Source of the DNA: Dryas octopetala
Lineage: Eukaryota; Streptophyta; Magnoliopsida; Rosales; Rosaceae
Direction: 5' to 3'
Assembly: GCA_963921425.1 (NCBI GenBank)
Contig: OY992835.1
Span: 12,710,001-12,774,000, forward strand
Length of the DNA: 64,000 nucleotides
In this document: in pieces, positions 1-12,002 of the stretch
How positions within the stretch are numbered: position 1 is the first letter of the stretch
How the letters are laid out: every line of letters begins with the position of its first letter
The notes under the pieces: generated by a model
Told to the model about the DNA's origin: nothing
The model's input: only the letters and a program-made list of their open reading frames with translations
Databases searched by the model: none
Position numbers and translations under genes: made by a program

Positions 1-217
1 GTCGTCCATTTGGAGCTTTGAAAGAATCAAGAAATGTTGGGGGCTGTTTGGTTTGCAAGAAAAAGAGACGACAAAAAGTTTGAATCTTCTGCCCTTCTAT
101 ATGTTAATACTAACCAGCTCAGAACGAGGAGAGAGTCCTGACTAGGCTTGAAGGCTTGAAGCCTAACCCCTCCGTACAAGAAATTGCATGCACCTCTCAC
201 AAATAGTGCACCAGAAC

Positions 218-2342
218 CAAGAAATAAAATTTCAGATTTCAAAAAATTTTGATGAAAATTTCGATGAAAATTTTAAAGATTTTTAAATTTCGACAAAAAT
301 TAAACAGAAACAACGGAAATTTTGAATGACTTTACCATATGTTTATTTAACATATTATCTACGATATTGATAAAAAACATTGAAGAAACCAAATTATATG
401 GTAGATTTCATGTGATATGTGATGAATATAATACGCGCTGAAGGTAAATACTGTTAAATAAAATTAATATAATGAATAAATAAAATTAGTATATTTTTTA
501 TACTCTATAATCTATACACTAAATCTTATACTTATATGTCCTAATATTACATTAAACTCTACATACTCTATATTCTTTAAGATATGGTATAAAATATTAG
601 AATTTATGCCCTTTAGAGTATTTTAAATTTTTTTATATAGAAATGTATTATAATTTAGGGTTTAAAGATAACTAAACGAAATTTCAAAAGAATCAAACGA
701 AACCTCAAACCTTTTTTTTTCTTTCCAATTGCCTAAAGACCTCAAACCCTAATCAACCCTAAACCTTTTTTTTTTCTTTCCTTCCTGGCTTCCACTTCTT
801 CCCGTGACTTTCTTCTTCCCTTTCATTTCTCTCTCTCCCAGCCGCGACTGTGTCGCATACTCGCATATCAGCATGTGGCATATAATTGATATATCTTTTT
901 CACTTCTCTCTCCTCCGGTCCTCCCTCTCCAGCGCCAATCTCTCTCTCCCAAGTCCCTCCCCGATCTCTCTCTCTCCCTCCCTGATCTCTTTTCTTTATT
1001 CTCTCTCTTCTCTCTCCTCCTTCCTCAATCACGTCGATGGCTGGGTTAATTTGTAACTGCCAGCAAGGAGAAGACAGACAGAGAAAAATGGCTAGGTTTG
1101 TTCCTCTTAGCGAAATTTCGATAAATTCGATAATTTTGGCGAAAAATTCATGAACTAGTGTTAAAATTTTCATACCCCCAAAAAACGAAATTTAACTCCT
1201 TGGCTATACCCTCTATATGCCCTATAAGGCTATACCATAAATATATCCTATATTATTAAATTTACTCAACCCTACCTCCTAAACCATAAACCACTCCATA
1301 AACCCTAAATTATATTAAACTTATATCCTTGCAAACTTATATAAAATTATAAACTTAGATACTCCATAGTGATATTTAGTTTATAAACTTATATAAAATT
1401 ACTAAATGCACATTATAGTTTTTCTATAAAACCATATTATAGTTTATATTGTTTTAAACTTTTAATTAGGTTTTATTACATTTTTAATACCCTAATATCT
1501 GACAAAAAAACATCTTTAAGTATGTAATGTATATAGTTTTAGTACAAAGTTTTTAATTAACTAGTTAATAGTAATACCCATAGATTATGTAATTGTGTTT
1601 TTTTTTTGTACAAAAATTATATAATTATGTTTCTATAGTTGTTTAGTTTATATATGTTTTTATTTTTTTATTAAATTTTTTATACATGAAATTCCTAAAA
1701 CTCTAAAACTCTAAAAAAATATAAAACATATTACTTCCACCACATTATTCGAACACAAGACTAGTAGAAGAAGGAAAGCCTCATCCATTGGACCATTGAA
1801 TGGTTATGATTGTTTGTCTAAAATATTATATTTATACTCATATTCTTTAATAAACTAATATTAATAAATTTAATATATTATATATCAAGTTGTTAACCAA
1901 CCTTAACATATCTCTTTAGTGTTTCATTCTTTCTCAACTTATTTGTGCCGCCTCTTCTCTTCTCTCTCTCTTTCTCATATCTCTGTTGCTCAGTTCTCTC
2001 TCTCCCCTCTCTCTGTTGCATCTCTGTCACCTCACCCTTTCTTGTCGCCGATCTCTGTTTTGGGTCACTAGGGGGGAAGCCAGCGGGGGAGGGAGCTGGA
2101 AAATGTAGAGAAGTTGCCGGGGGGTTGGGAAGTGCAGAGAACTCGCCGAGGGGAGGGCTGGGAAATGCTAAAAATGGATGGGTTTATCGAAATTTCGCGA
2201 AATTTCGCCGAAAGTTTACAAAAACATGGGTGTGGCAGGAAATTTCGTCGAAAAATTAATGAAAATTAATGGATATGTTATAAAATTTTGGGATCTCCAA
2301 AAAACGAAAATTTTGCCAAAATTTTCGAAATTTCATTCCTTG
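218..2342. mobile_element. hAT-like non-autonomous DNA transposon, copy 1 (composite)
   Basis: The element starts CAAGAAATAAAATTTC and ends with CGAAATTTCATTCCTTG, so the ends are imperfect inverted repeats. It is flanked by an exact 8-bp direct repeat ACCAGAAC at 210-217 and 2343-2350, as expected for hAT target duplications. The interior has AT-rich DNA, (CT)n tracts at 890-1020 and 1955-2030, and a G-rich patch at 2065-2165, but no transposase. A second right-end-like sequence (ACTCCTTG, ending at 1202) lies inside it. The copy is therefore either nested or internally duplicated. Positions 218-780 closely resemble 55451-56105. The hAT assignment rests on duplication length and the CAAGG ends; no transposase confirms it. 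Confidence 0.7.
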
Positions 2343-2350
2343 ACCAGAAC

Positions 2351-3580
2351 AATACAAGCACAAATGGACCGTGAATCGAGTCAAGCTGTGTCTGACTTGG
2401 CTTAATTATTTAAAGAATAAATTAGTGTAGAAAGCATAACAAATATTCTAATTACCTCTACTACACTTATTGTTTAAATTTAACAATAAGGTGACATTTG
2501 TAAGTATTAAGTCATATAGTTGGATGTGGTTGTTAGCTGGGAGTTTAAACAAACCATTTTCAAGTCCACATAGAGAGAGAGAGAGAGAGAAAGAAAGAGA
2601 GAGAGAGAAAGTAGTAGAAGCAAAAAGAAAAAAAAAAAGTCAAACCAACCACACGCACACACTGAGACACACTCGGAGCCACCGCCAATCGAATTGCCAC
2701 ATCATACACCGATAGTTACTATGGCCGAATCTCCGTCCACATTCTCATCGGAATGACAGATTTCGACCACCGAACTAATTACCAAGTCCCAATCTCTCTC
2801 TCTCTCTCTCTCTCTCTATGAAAGAATGCTCTGCTTGTAAATGTTTCAGAGACTATGACTGAGTCGTCCTTTTGGTTTCATAACAGCCTTTCGTTTTCTA
2901 TTTTGATTGTTCGTTTGATTTCGATTTTTGATTTCCAATTTTGCAGATCCATATTTACCTATATTTTAAGCTCAAATATGTAGTTGATTGCATTGAAATC
3001 GATTTTTCAATTCGCAGTTTCAATTTTAGTTTGCATTTTCAGTTGCAATCTCAATTGTAATTTCAGTTTTAATTGTAATTTCATTTGCAAATTAAAATTC
3101 TCAAATTTGATGTACCAGTTTGAATTTGGAGTCTCAGAATTCTTAAATTCTTCATTATTGTAACAGTTTCAGAAAGGCTTTCTTATTATTTGTATTTTTT
3201 TTGTCATTTTGTTGGTGTGCATATCTAATAATTGTCCGAAATATGGTCTGTAAATGAAAAGGAATAAGGGTGGTTGTGGTATATTTAATGTTATTTGTCA
3301 TTTGAAATTTTTGTAAATTTGGCATGTGGTGTTTTGTTATTATCCGGCGCCTGAATGTTAGGCCTTCTAGAATGTTACCTGAAAGTTAATTTTTGTGGGC
3401 TTGAATGTTATAAGTTAAATTTGTGGGCTTGAGTGTTTTTTGTTAATTTTTTAAATTGTCAGTATCTTAAAATTAACGGACTCTTATTTAAACCTGGATA
3501 CATGCATGATATGATTATTAATAAGGTAGCACGAGTGTGTCATGAAACACAAATTAGCCTAAATGAATCGGAACAAGCTA
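2351..3580. other. Intergenic: GA/CT microsatellites, possible decayed gene start
   Basis: No intact gene is seen. It holds a (GA)n tract at 2573-2610 and a (CT)n tract at 2792-2817. Between them an 11-codon frame opens at 2721 (MAESPSTFSSE, then stop), looking like the 5' leader and first codons of a broken gene. From 2880 to 3120 there is low-complexity DNA rich in TTTCAATTT and TTTGATTT words. Confidence 0.4.
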
Positions 3581-4007
3581 GAGGTGTCAAACAGGTCAGG
3601 CCAGCACAAGCACAACACGATTAAAACATGCACAACACAAGTACGACACAGGCCCAAAGTAAGCACGATTATTTTAACATTATTTTTTCCTTTTTAAAAA
3701 ACTTTTCAACAACAAAATTCAATTAGTTTACACAAAAAAATATTAATATTTAATTATAAAATGTCATAAAATTAGTTTTCTCACCAAAAGTTGAAAAGAA
3801 AAAAAAAAAACTTGTGAGCCGACCTCTTTAAGGCACAACATGAATGGATCGCGAGTTGTAGGCAATGCTAGACCTAAATCTTAGCTATATAAGCTGGCAC
3901 AAACAAGACGCAAAAGTACGATGAACCCAAGTTAATGAGCTGGACCGAGTCAAAACGGCCCATTTGATGCATTTAGACCAAGCTGGGTCAGCTCATTTAA
4001 CACCCAT
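3581..4007. mobile_element. Degenerate TIR element (GGTGTCAAA type)
   Basis: The left end TAGAGGTGTCAAACAGG is matched imperfectly and inverted by CAGCTCATTTAACACCCATAG on the right. Words such as CAGGCCAGCACAAGCACAACACG are typical of a widespread plant repeat class. No clear target duplication was found, so the boundaries are approximate. Confidence 0.35.
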
Positions 4008-4653
4008 AGTTTTGTGTATTTTATATTTATATTCAAAATAACTCATTTTGTTCTTAAAAAAGATAAGCATGCATACACAATAAACAAATAAATAAAATTA
4101 GATGTACCACAATTTACATGTGCATGACATCTCTTATTATATATGCGTTTCAATTATATTAGAAATGTGGAGAAAAACTTAGCTGTAACGAGGAATATAC
4201 CCTTACTCTCACTACTAGTCATTCCACTTATTCTGATAGTAAATAACTAAAGATAAACTCTTACATGCAAGTTTTTCTTTAAAGATGTAATATCCATATA
4301 GTACAAAAAATGTGATTATCTAGGGTTATTTTGGTCATGCGAGTCTAAAGCAAGATCACTTCACAGCAATGCACAGTTATCACTCTTTAGCAAATTTCAT
4401 CAGTAATTTTGATTTTGTGTCATGTAAAGGAAACAGCAAGTAAGAAGTGACATAAAAGTGAAACCCGAAATGGCAGAACTTCGGAAAGGAAAGATGGGTA
4501 AGAACCAAGAAGAAATCAACATTTAACTACTGACTGCATGAAGACACCATACAACACTGTTTTTGTAAACATAAAACGAGAACAGACAACAGCAATCCTC
4601 ATTACAAGAACCAAAAATTTTCCTCATAAGATTTAAGGCCTGTTCTTTTCATG

Positions 4654-7600
4654 TTAATTCATCTTGCTAATTAGTTCATTGATCTGATCCTCACGATTGC
4701 CGGTATCTCCACCTTCCTTGTATACTGTTTTAGACCCTTTCAATCCTACTTCTGGCTTGTTGAGCGCAAAGGGCCATAAGAAACTGGTAACCTCCTTAAA
4801 ATGTGGACCAATAGTAGCAATTTCATGCACTATATCTTCTATGCATATAATGTCATATTTTCCCAATGCCTGCCATATAAAAAAATGGGTAAAATCAAAA
4901 GGTATATTACCAAATTAAACTAAGAAAAGGATCAGGATTAGGAAATTATGCCCAATATTCAGCAAGACATATCAAATACCTGTTCAATAATGTTATTGTC
5001 TGTCAGAGGAACTCTCTGCTTGTCTATCTTTAAATAACCTTTCTTGTAAATCAGCTCCTTCACATTCTTCAGGTTAGGATACCTTTGGAAACAGGCAAAA
5101 TATCATCATAAGTATGAACCATTGGTCCGTAATATATATAGCTACAAAATATACATACTATGATATGAGCAAAAAAAGATTTTTTGATGGATCTTATGAA
5201 CTTCGATATGCATATTAATCAAAAGGTTAATTTAGTTAGATTTGGGAGAGCCTCATATCCAGAGCTCTGTTAGCCCAAAGGGTCAACCATGGTGAAAGTT
5301 GTCTACATACGTCTAGCAAAAACCAATACTATGTATACAAAATCTTTCTGCAGCTAACCATTCGATCATACTAACCTACATTTTTTTCAAATACTACAAC
5401 AAGAAATTGAAATTCCTGGTCAAAGACATTAAAGATGACAAACTAACAATGTTAAGATAGATAAACTAACAACTTTTATAGAGGAAAAGTGTCAGATTTT
5501 TTACTTGATAAATTGAATCGTATAACCATAGAATCTCCCTGCTCAAGATTGTAGAAACAACTGAGATTGTATGTGGACTATTCTCTTTGAAATAAAAATC
5601 ACTAGACCTCTCTTCAAGCCTCTACTTTAGTTTGAACACCACCTACTTCCCTAACCACTAAGAATTTTATATGGACTAGGAAAATAATGAACTAAGGGGG
5701 CCCTACTTCAGAACCAGCCCAACAAAAGATAGGTAACAGCTTATGTTCACATTCAATTAAAATTAACAATATACAATATGAACAGACATGGCCAAAGATA
5801 AAGCTGAAGGACAAAACAGGATTCATGCAGGCAAAAGCACATCTAGAAACTCTAGTCAACTTGTAGACAACCCTTGTTCATTAATGTAAAACTAAAAGAT
5901 TCAGTTCCAGCCCAGGTTAGCTTGCTAATGAACTTTGACAGCCACAACAAACTCGATAAATGCTTTAGACCAAGTTTTGAATATTAAACAGTTCCACAAC
6001 ACACACAATATGAGAATTGAGAAATATGTAGATAAAACATTGAGCGTATAATATATATCTCTTGGAATATATGGGAACACTGAAAACTTTCTTTAAAGTC
6101 CACTGAAAACTTTCTTTAAAGTCCACTGAAACCCAACTGAATGTTAAAGAAATCCCATTATCAGCTCCCCTGCTGACCTGCTCACATGTTACTGTACTAG
6201 TTTATTTAGAGATAGAACTCTCTTTTACTTTCAGAAGTGCTAAACTTACAGCTTGCTATAAACTTGACGACAACAAGTGAAACAAGAAGAGCACAGATAC
6301 ATCTAAATGATGAATGATCTGAATTTTTTTCTTACTGTACTATCAAAGACAATTAACTGTTGCTCACTTTAGTATGCAAATCATGAACTTATGTGAGAAT
6401 GCTGCAAGGTCTTGTGATTTCATTTTTGGCCCAAATTTAGAAAAATATAAGGATGTGTGCCCCCTACCCATAAGTAACATACGGCTCCACCCTCTGCAAC
6501 CTTTCTATTATTGCATCACTTGCTTTCACAAAAACGGCATTGAAGCTTTTCCTCAATCTCAGGCTGTATAAGTTCTTCCTAACAACAGGGTGCATGTCAT
6601 TTTTCCTGGAAAAATAATAATGAGAGGTCAGAAAATAGAGAGCTCAAGATCGATAAAGAAAAACAAAATCCATCATATTAAATGGGAAACCCACCCCTGT
6701 ATCTGAATGACCAAAAGAAGCTGCGAGTTAGGTGTCACCAATGCAGGCCTTTTTCTCTTTAACCTGTGTTTCATATGGAGGAAGTCCACCTCCTAATTAT
6801 AGCAAGAGATAATTTCAATCAAGGACTGCATCAGAATTTAGACAGGCTAGTATGAAGTTTCAGAATACAAAATGAATCTGTGGAAACATCATCATGCTCA
6901 AGGATACCTAGCAAGAATACCCCATTCAACATGCTTATGAGCGCCATCTATCTTAAAATGTAAAAAAGCCGTATATTAAACTCCAAGTTCTACACATTTA
7001 GCCATTTAAGAAGTGCAATGCTATTAGCACTCCTTGTTAAATATTTTGTAAGTTCTGTACACTCACAATGTGGGGTGCCAGAAACTGATTAGGAGTTCCA
7101 GTAGCGCTGGCCTTTAAAAACGGTCTTAAACATTTAAGAATGCATTCTCATTTCCCACATCTAGAGGGAAACTGCTGTGCAAATATCTCAAACCTCAGCA
7201 TAAGATATGAAACCCAATTACACTAAAATCATAATTTAAACAAATATATCAAAACTTCCCACCACAATTTCTTTGTAATCAAATCGATTTTGAGATCAAT
7301 CTCCCATCACACAGAAAGGTCTCAAAGTCTAATACTCACAAGCATGAAAGGCAGCATTTCACAACATTTGGGCACTTAAAAATGATTATCCTTAAACTCA
7401 ACAGGTTAAAAATAATAGTTTCTTTGCACACAACACAGAAAAAGCATGACATTTACCAATGCGAAACATTATTTACAAATATATTACAAAAAACAAAGTA
7501 AATGGCTTACCCTGTAACGAAACTCTTTGACAAAGTCCTCAGGTTTCCGAATAAATTCTTGCATATTTTTCTTAGACCGAAACTTCCTCTGCTCCAATTG

Positions 7601-7696
7601 CTCTTTCCTCCTTAAAGCCAATTCCTCATTACTTTTCCTCTTCTTCAATATTACCTCCGGTACACACGTCAACGGCTGCGCCACCTCTTCCGCCAT
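4654..7696 (-). CDS. RPL7: 60S ribosomal protein L7 (RPL7, L7-1 type)
   Basis: The protein is a component of the large cytosolic ribosomal subunit (uL30 family). Five coding exons read on the minus strand: 7511-7696, 6695-6792, 6468-6605, 4980-5082 and 4654-4869. All junctions keep phase and have GT-AG signals, and the product is 246 residues, normal for plant L7 (about 242-250). It opens [15 protein letters not shown] with a basic segment. It then shows family blocks: [83 protein letters not shown] and [15 protein letters not shown] near the C-terminus. The start at 7696 was preferred over 7699 (a second adjacent ATG) and 7717 because MAEEV matches the family. The N-terminus resembles the divergent L7-1 isoform (Arabidopsis At1g80750) more than the common isoforms. 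A 5'-UTR intron is likely: donor-like GTAGCT near 7863, acceptor near 7702. AAACCC repeats at 7915-7935 resemble the telo-box motifs of plant ribosomal protein promoters. Confidence 0.93.
6079..6124. repeat. 23-bp tandem duplication in RPL7 intron
   Basis: The unit CACTGAAAACTTTCTTTAAAG plus two further bases occurs twice back to back, followed by the start of a third copy. It lies in the intron between exons 3 and 4 of the L7 gene. Confidence 0.8.
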
Positions 7697-8464
7697 CATC
7701 CACTTCTTCAACCACACATGCCCAAAAAAAAAAAGTCAGAAATATAATCAAAACCTGAACTTTCTATTAGTTTCCCAAGCTTTCTGGGGAAACAAACAGA
7801 AACCCAGAGAGTAAAAACACAGACAGAAGAAGAATAAGTGAGTGTAGAGGGAAAAATAGCTACCAGTACCGGCAGCTTCGGGTTGAGTTTTCTTAAGAAG
7901 CAGAGTAGCTGCAGAGGGTTTGAGGGGTTTTAGCTGTACCTGTGTTTTTTCGGTGGGAACTATCAAGTATCAACCGACAAACTCATTAGGCTGCGTCGTT
8001 TATGCATATGTAGCCTATGTAGGGTCCTGGACTGTACGTCTGTACCACACCAGAACATAGCCCGCGCATGACGTATAACATTTTTTGTTTCACATTGGTT
8101 CATTAGTTTCGATTGTTCATTTTTATTTTGTATTTTATAAATTGTTGTAATTTAAAGATATTGTGGCATTTTTATTTATTAATTTGTTAATTTCAACATT
8201 CAATTGTTAATAATTTATAAAATACATAATTAAAATTGTAACAATTTATAAAAAAAAAAATCACTATAACACACAATTTAATAAACAAAAATGTTAAAAT
8301 ATCATTAAATTATAACAATTTATAAAATCAAAAATCAAAATCAAAACAAAACAAACTTTAAGGAGGGCGGATCATGACAGCATAAAAAAGACACAAGTTT
8401 AAACACAATTTTTAAGCCATTAGATTTAGTCATTTTGAATGGTTGAGATTAAATGTTATTTTTC

Positions 8465-9571
8465 TTTTTTAGATAAGGATTAAATGTGGTTTTCATTTTA
8501 GATAAAATAAAAAAATAAAACCTCCCCATCCACCTCCACGGCTCCACCCAGCCAGCAGCCCCACACCGGCCTCCCCTTTCACTGCCGGTCGATCCAGACG
8601 TCGGCGAGATTCCCGAAACCACTATCATCTTTGTCTTTCCCTTTCTTTCTATTTCTCTCCTTAATTGATTTCGACCTCTGAGAAAGGAACATCTGAACTC
8701 TCAAACTCAAACTCATCCTCAGAATCCACATCAACCAAATTCAATCTAACTCGACAAAATTCCCTCTCTTTTTTTTTTTGTAGGCAGCAACCAAAACGAG
8801 GTTTACAGACACCCAAAAAATCTTCAAAGAGGCAAGTAGAACACTCCAAAGGAGGCTGGGAAAACTCCACAATGCCAAGATCAAGACCATGGCCCAAATG
8901 AGCCAATTTATCAGCAGTACAATTCTTCTCTCTAAAGACATGAGAGATCTTACAGTAGCCAGGGGATGGTGATTAGTGGAAACCTGTAGAACAAGGTTGA
9001 CAGCACAACTAGAATCCATCTCCACAAGCAGCACAAAACTCCCTCTCTGGTTTTCACACAAACAGAATAAACAAGCAGCCCGCTGCTTCCCTTTCACCCC
9101 TGCAATTTCATCATATGCTCCTTTTGAAAACCTTAACAAACCCATATTGAACCAGCACCTTCAATTTTTAGCAATCATGGTTGGAGCTCCCAAAGACCCA
9201 GTACTATCTCTTCTTGCCACCATCAACAACCACTAGTTTGAGAGGTCGATCTGGGAGGTTGATGAAGGAGTGGAGGTAGCTGAGCCACATGAAAGGCTTC
9301 TCAAGAGGGTTGCGCTAGTTGGGGTGGAGAAGCTGAGCGACGGCGACGACGTCATTTGAGGCGGTAATGGGGACGATGATAGTGGCTGAAATCGGTTAAG
9401 AGAGAGAGAGGGAGACAAAGAAGAGAAAGAGAGGGAAAGACAAAAAAAGAGAAGAGAGGGAAATTCGATCTCGCCGGCGTCTGGATCAACCGACAGTGAA
9501 GGGGGAGGCCGGCGTCATTTTTTTTTTCATCTAAAATGAAAATCACATTTAATCTTTATCTAAAAAAAAAA
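8465..9571. mobile_element. Inner TIR element carrying a LINE RNase H piece
   Basis: Inverted repeats of about 40 bp (AGATAAGGATTAAATGTGG and its inverse, a few mismatches) bound this segment. Its interior has CT/GA-rich ends, a (CCG-rich) patch near 8530-8600 and 9440-9515, and a decayed RNase H-like coding piece on the minus strand. It sits inside the larger 8365-10222 foldback structure. Confidence 0.55.
8740..9145 (-). pseudogene. Decayed RNase H-like fragment of a non-LTR retrotransposon
   Basis: On the minus strand the translation first gives LLVEMDSSCAVNLVLQVS, typical of the acidic and serine-containing block of plant RVT_3/RNase H-like domains. A frameshift near 8935-8945 follows. 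The next frame gives SHVFREKNCTADKLAHLG and then FEDFLGV, matching the conserved His/Asp block (xHxxREgNxxADxLA) and C-terminal tail of plant LINE polyproteins. No reverse transcriptase is attached. The fragment is broken and not expected to be functional. The family assignment is from motif memory, not an alignment. Confidence 0.6.
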
Positions 9572-10302
9572 TGACTAAATATTAAAATAGTCTATGAACT
9601 TTACAGTGAATTTTAATTTGATCTACTAATTATAAAAAGTGTCAATTTAGTTCACGAACTTTTTAAATTGTACCAAAACAGTATAAACGTTAACTTTCAT
9701 TGAAAAATTTAACGGAAACTGGTTATGTGCACAGTAAGTGATCAAATTTTTAGAGGCATTTTAGTTTGTTCATCACATTTTCATGTAATCAATTCTGTTA
9801 ATTTTCGGATGAAAATTAGCGTTTGTACTGCTTTAATATAACTTGAAAAATTCGTAAATTAAATGGACACTTTTTATAATTAGTGGACAAATTGAGAATC
9901 AGTGTAATTCCAACCATTGAAAGTGACTATATATAATGGCTTAAAAATTATGTCTTTTTTGTAGTCATGTGCGCAATAAGTGACCACATTCTTAAAGATA
10001 TTTTAGTTTATTCATCATATTTTTATGTGATTAATTTCGTTAATTTTCGAATGAAAATTAACGTTTGTACTGTTTTGATATAATTTAAAAAATTCGTAAA
10101 CTAAATTAACACTTTTTATAATTAGTGGACAAATTAAAAATCAATGTAATTCCAACCATTCAAAGTTACAAGATCTAATGGCTTAAAAATTGTGTCTTTT
10201 TTATAGTGCCATGAATCCGTCCGGACTATAAGAATGAAAGTAAAACTTGACCTACACCACAATAACTTTTTTTTTTTTTTCTCTTTGTAATATAGGTACA
10301 AC

Positions 10303-11676
10303 CAAGGACTGAAATTTCGAAAATTTCGCCGAAATTTTCGTTTTTTAGGGATCCCGAAATTTTATCACATATCCGTTATTTTTCGTAAAAATTTCGCCCA
10401 AAATTTCGAAAATGCTCCAAGCACATTTTGGTTAAATTTCGCGTAGAAATCGAAGGGAGGCAGAGACCGGAGGGAGAGAGGGCCGCTGTCGCCGGAGGAA
10501 GAGAAGAGATCGAGAAGAAAGAGGTCGCCGTCGCCGGAGGGAGAGGAGATCCGGGGAGGAGGAGATCGGGGAGGGGGAGGGAGAGGGAGGAGAGAAAAGA
10601 GAAGAAGATCGGGGAGGGGGAGGGAGAGGGAGGGAGAGAGAGGAGAGAGAAGAGATTAGGGAGAGAGGACGGAGGAGGGAGGGGGGAGGGAGAGAAGTTG
10701 GTCTGCGTGAGTGAGGGGGGAGGGAGGTCTGCGTGAGTGAAGGAGGAGAATAGAAAGGTAGCTGCAGTCACGGGTGAAAAGGAAGAAGGAAAGAAAAAAA
10801 AGGAAGAAGGAAAGAAAAAAAAGAAAAGGAAAGAAAAGAAAAAAAGAAAAAGAAAAGAAAAGAAAAAAAAAGGAAAGAAAAGAAAAAAAAACACGTTTTA
10901 TTTGCGTCTATGCGCTCGTTGACCCGAGACTTTTCCAACAAGACTAAAATCAAGACTGAGTCTTTTCTAATTTTTATTGTTTCTCAATGACTTGACAAAA
11001 TCACTTAAAATTCAAATAATTTACCAAAATTAACTTCGAGGTTCGAAAAACGTTCTGTAAAATCTCGTGAGCTCGTCTCAATAAATTTTATTTTTCTACT
11101 ACTTCAAATTTATTTATTTCCTTCCAAAATTCCTCAGAAAAATTCTAATATCTCCGAATTAACAAGATAATTATCAATAAATCACTATTTACTTCAAAAT
11201 AAATTATAAACCAACTTTTTGGGATCTCACAATCTATTTAGATTGTTTTTGTTATTAGATTAAGTGGTTTAGAAAATAACAATACATGTCATTTTCTTAT
11301 TTGTCCACATATGTTTTAAGGACAATTGGATTCAAAATGATTAAATATCCCTTAAAAAGAGGTCATTTTTATGTAATTAGTAATTAGTGAACTATTTTTA
11401 TTTAACAGTATTTGCCTCCAGCGCACATTATATTCACCTTATATCATATGAAACCTACCATATAATTTGATTTCTTCAATATTTTTTATCAATGTAGTAG
11501 ATAATATGTTAAATAAACATATGGTCAAGTTTCATTCAAAATTTCCGTATTTTGATAGCAATTTCCGTCGTTTTTGTCTAATTTTATCGAAATCAAAATT
11601 TTAATCGAAATTTCCGCGAAAATTTCCGTCGAAATTTCCATCGAAAATTTCCTCGAAACCGAAATTTTACTCCTTG
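10303..11676. mobile_element. hAT-like non-autonomous DNA transposon, copy 2 (intact ends)
   Basis: The element is 1374 bp. It begins CAAGGACTGAAATTTCG and ends with the inverse of CAAGGAGTAAAATTTCGG. An exact 8-bp target duplication GGTACAAC flanks it at 10295-10302 and 11677-11684. The interior has a strongly purine-rich block (10445-10890) of GGGAGGGAG, GAGAAAAG and AAGAAAA words, then AT-rich DNA. Frames there are low-complexity and no transposase is seen. It lies about 320 bp upstream of the GOS11 start codon. Subterminal DNA is dense in short CGAAATTTCG words in both orientations. Confidence 0.8.
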
Positions 11677-11684
11677 GGTACAAC

Positions 11685-12002
11685 CGAGTAAACCCTGCGT
11701 AGGGCCCCACATTGGTAATACGTTCTGGGCTCGCCAACTGGAGGGCAATTTGGACAGAAGGTACAACAATTAGAAGCACGTTTGTCTGGACGCGTAAGAA
11801 GCACACCAAATTGCCGTTGAAAGCAGACCATCTGTCACCGTCTCGAAACAAACCACCCAATTCAAACCTCCTCTCTCAATATTCCATCTCTGAAACGAGA
11901 AGAAGAAGAAGACGAAGAAGGTTCGAGAAGGCACAGAGAGAGAGATAACAAGAAGCAATCTTGGAAGATCGACGGCCTCTGTTTGTTCGGTGTTGGTGTA
12001 AA
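11685..12002 (+). promoter_or_regulatory. GOS11 upstream region and 5' leader
   Basis: This is the only single-copy-looking DNA between the hAT-like element and the GOS11 start codon, so core promoter and leader should lie here. The leader-like part (11870-12000) is rich in GAAGAAGAAG and AGAGAGAGA. No unambiguous TATA box was seen. Confidence 0.4.

Larger units (their letters stand above)
8365..10222. mobile_element. Nested foldback DNA element between RPL7 and GOS11
   Basis: The outer inverted ends are CGGATCATGACAGCATAAAA (from 8368) and the inverse of TTTTTTATAGTGCCATGAAT (ending near 10219). They share an adjoining stretch that includes TTTTTAAGCCATTAGAT and its complement. Just inside, TTTTTTAGATAAGGATTAAA (8465) is matched inverted at 9527-9571, marking a second, inner element. 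A foldback pairs 9596-9712 with about 10031-10155, and a roughly 240-bp unit is directly duplicated at 9723-9962 and 9963-10205. No transposase is present. No convincing target duplication was found, so outer limits are approximate. Confidence 0.6.

Noticed and set aside
10428..10922. Long Arg/Glu/Lys-rich frames on the plus strand and Phe/Ser-rich frames on the minus strand
   Set aside because: They are translations of the purine-rich core of the hAT-like element; composition is low-complexity and no domain is visible.
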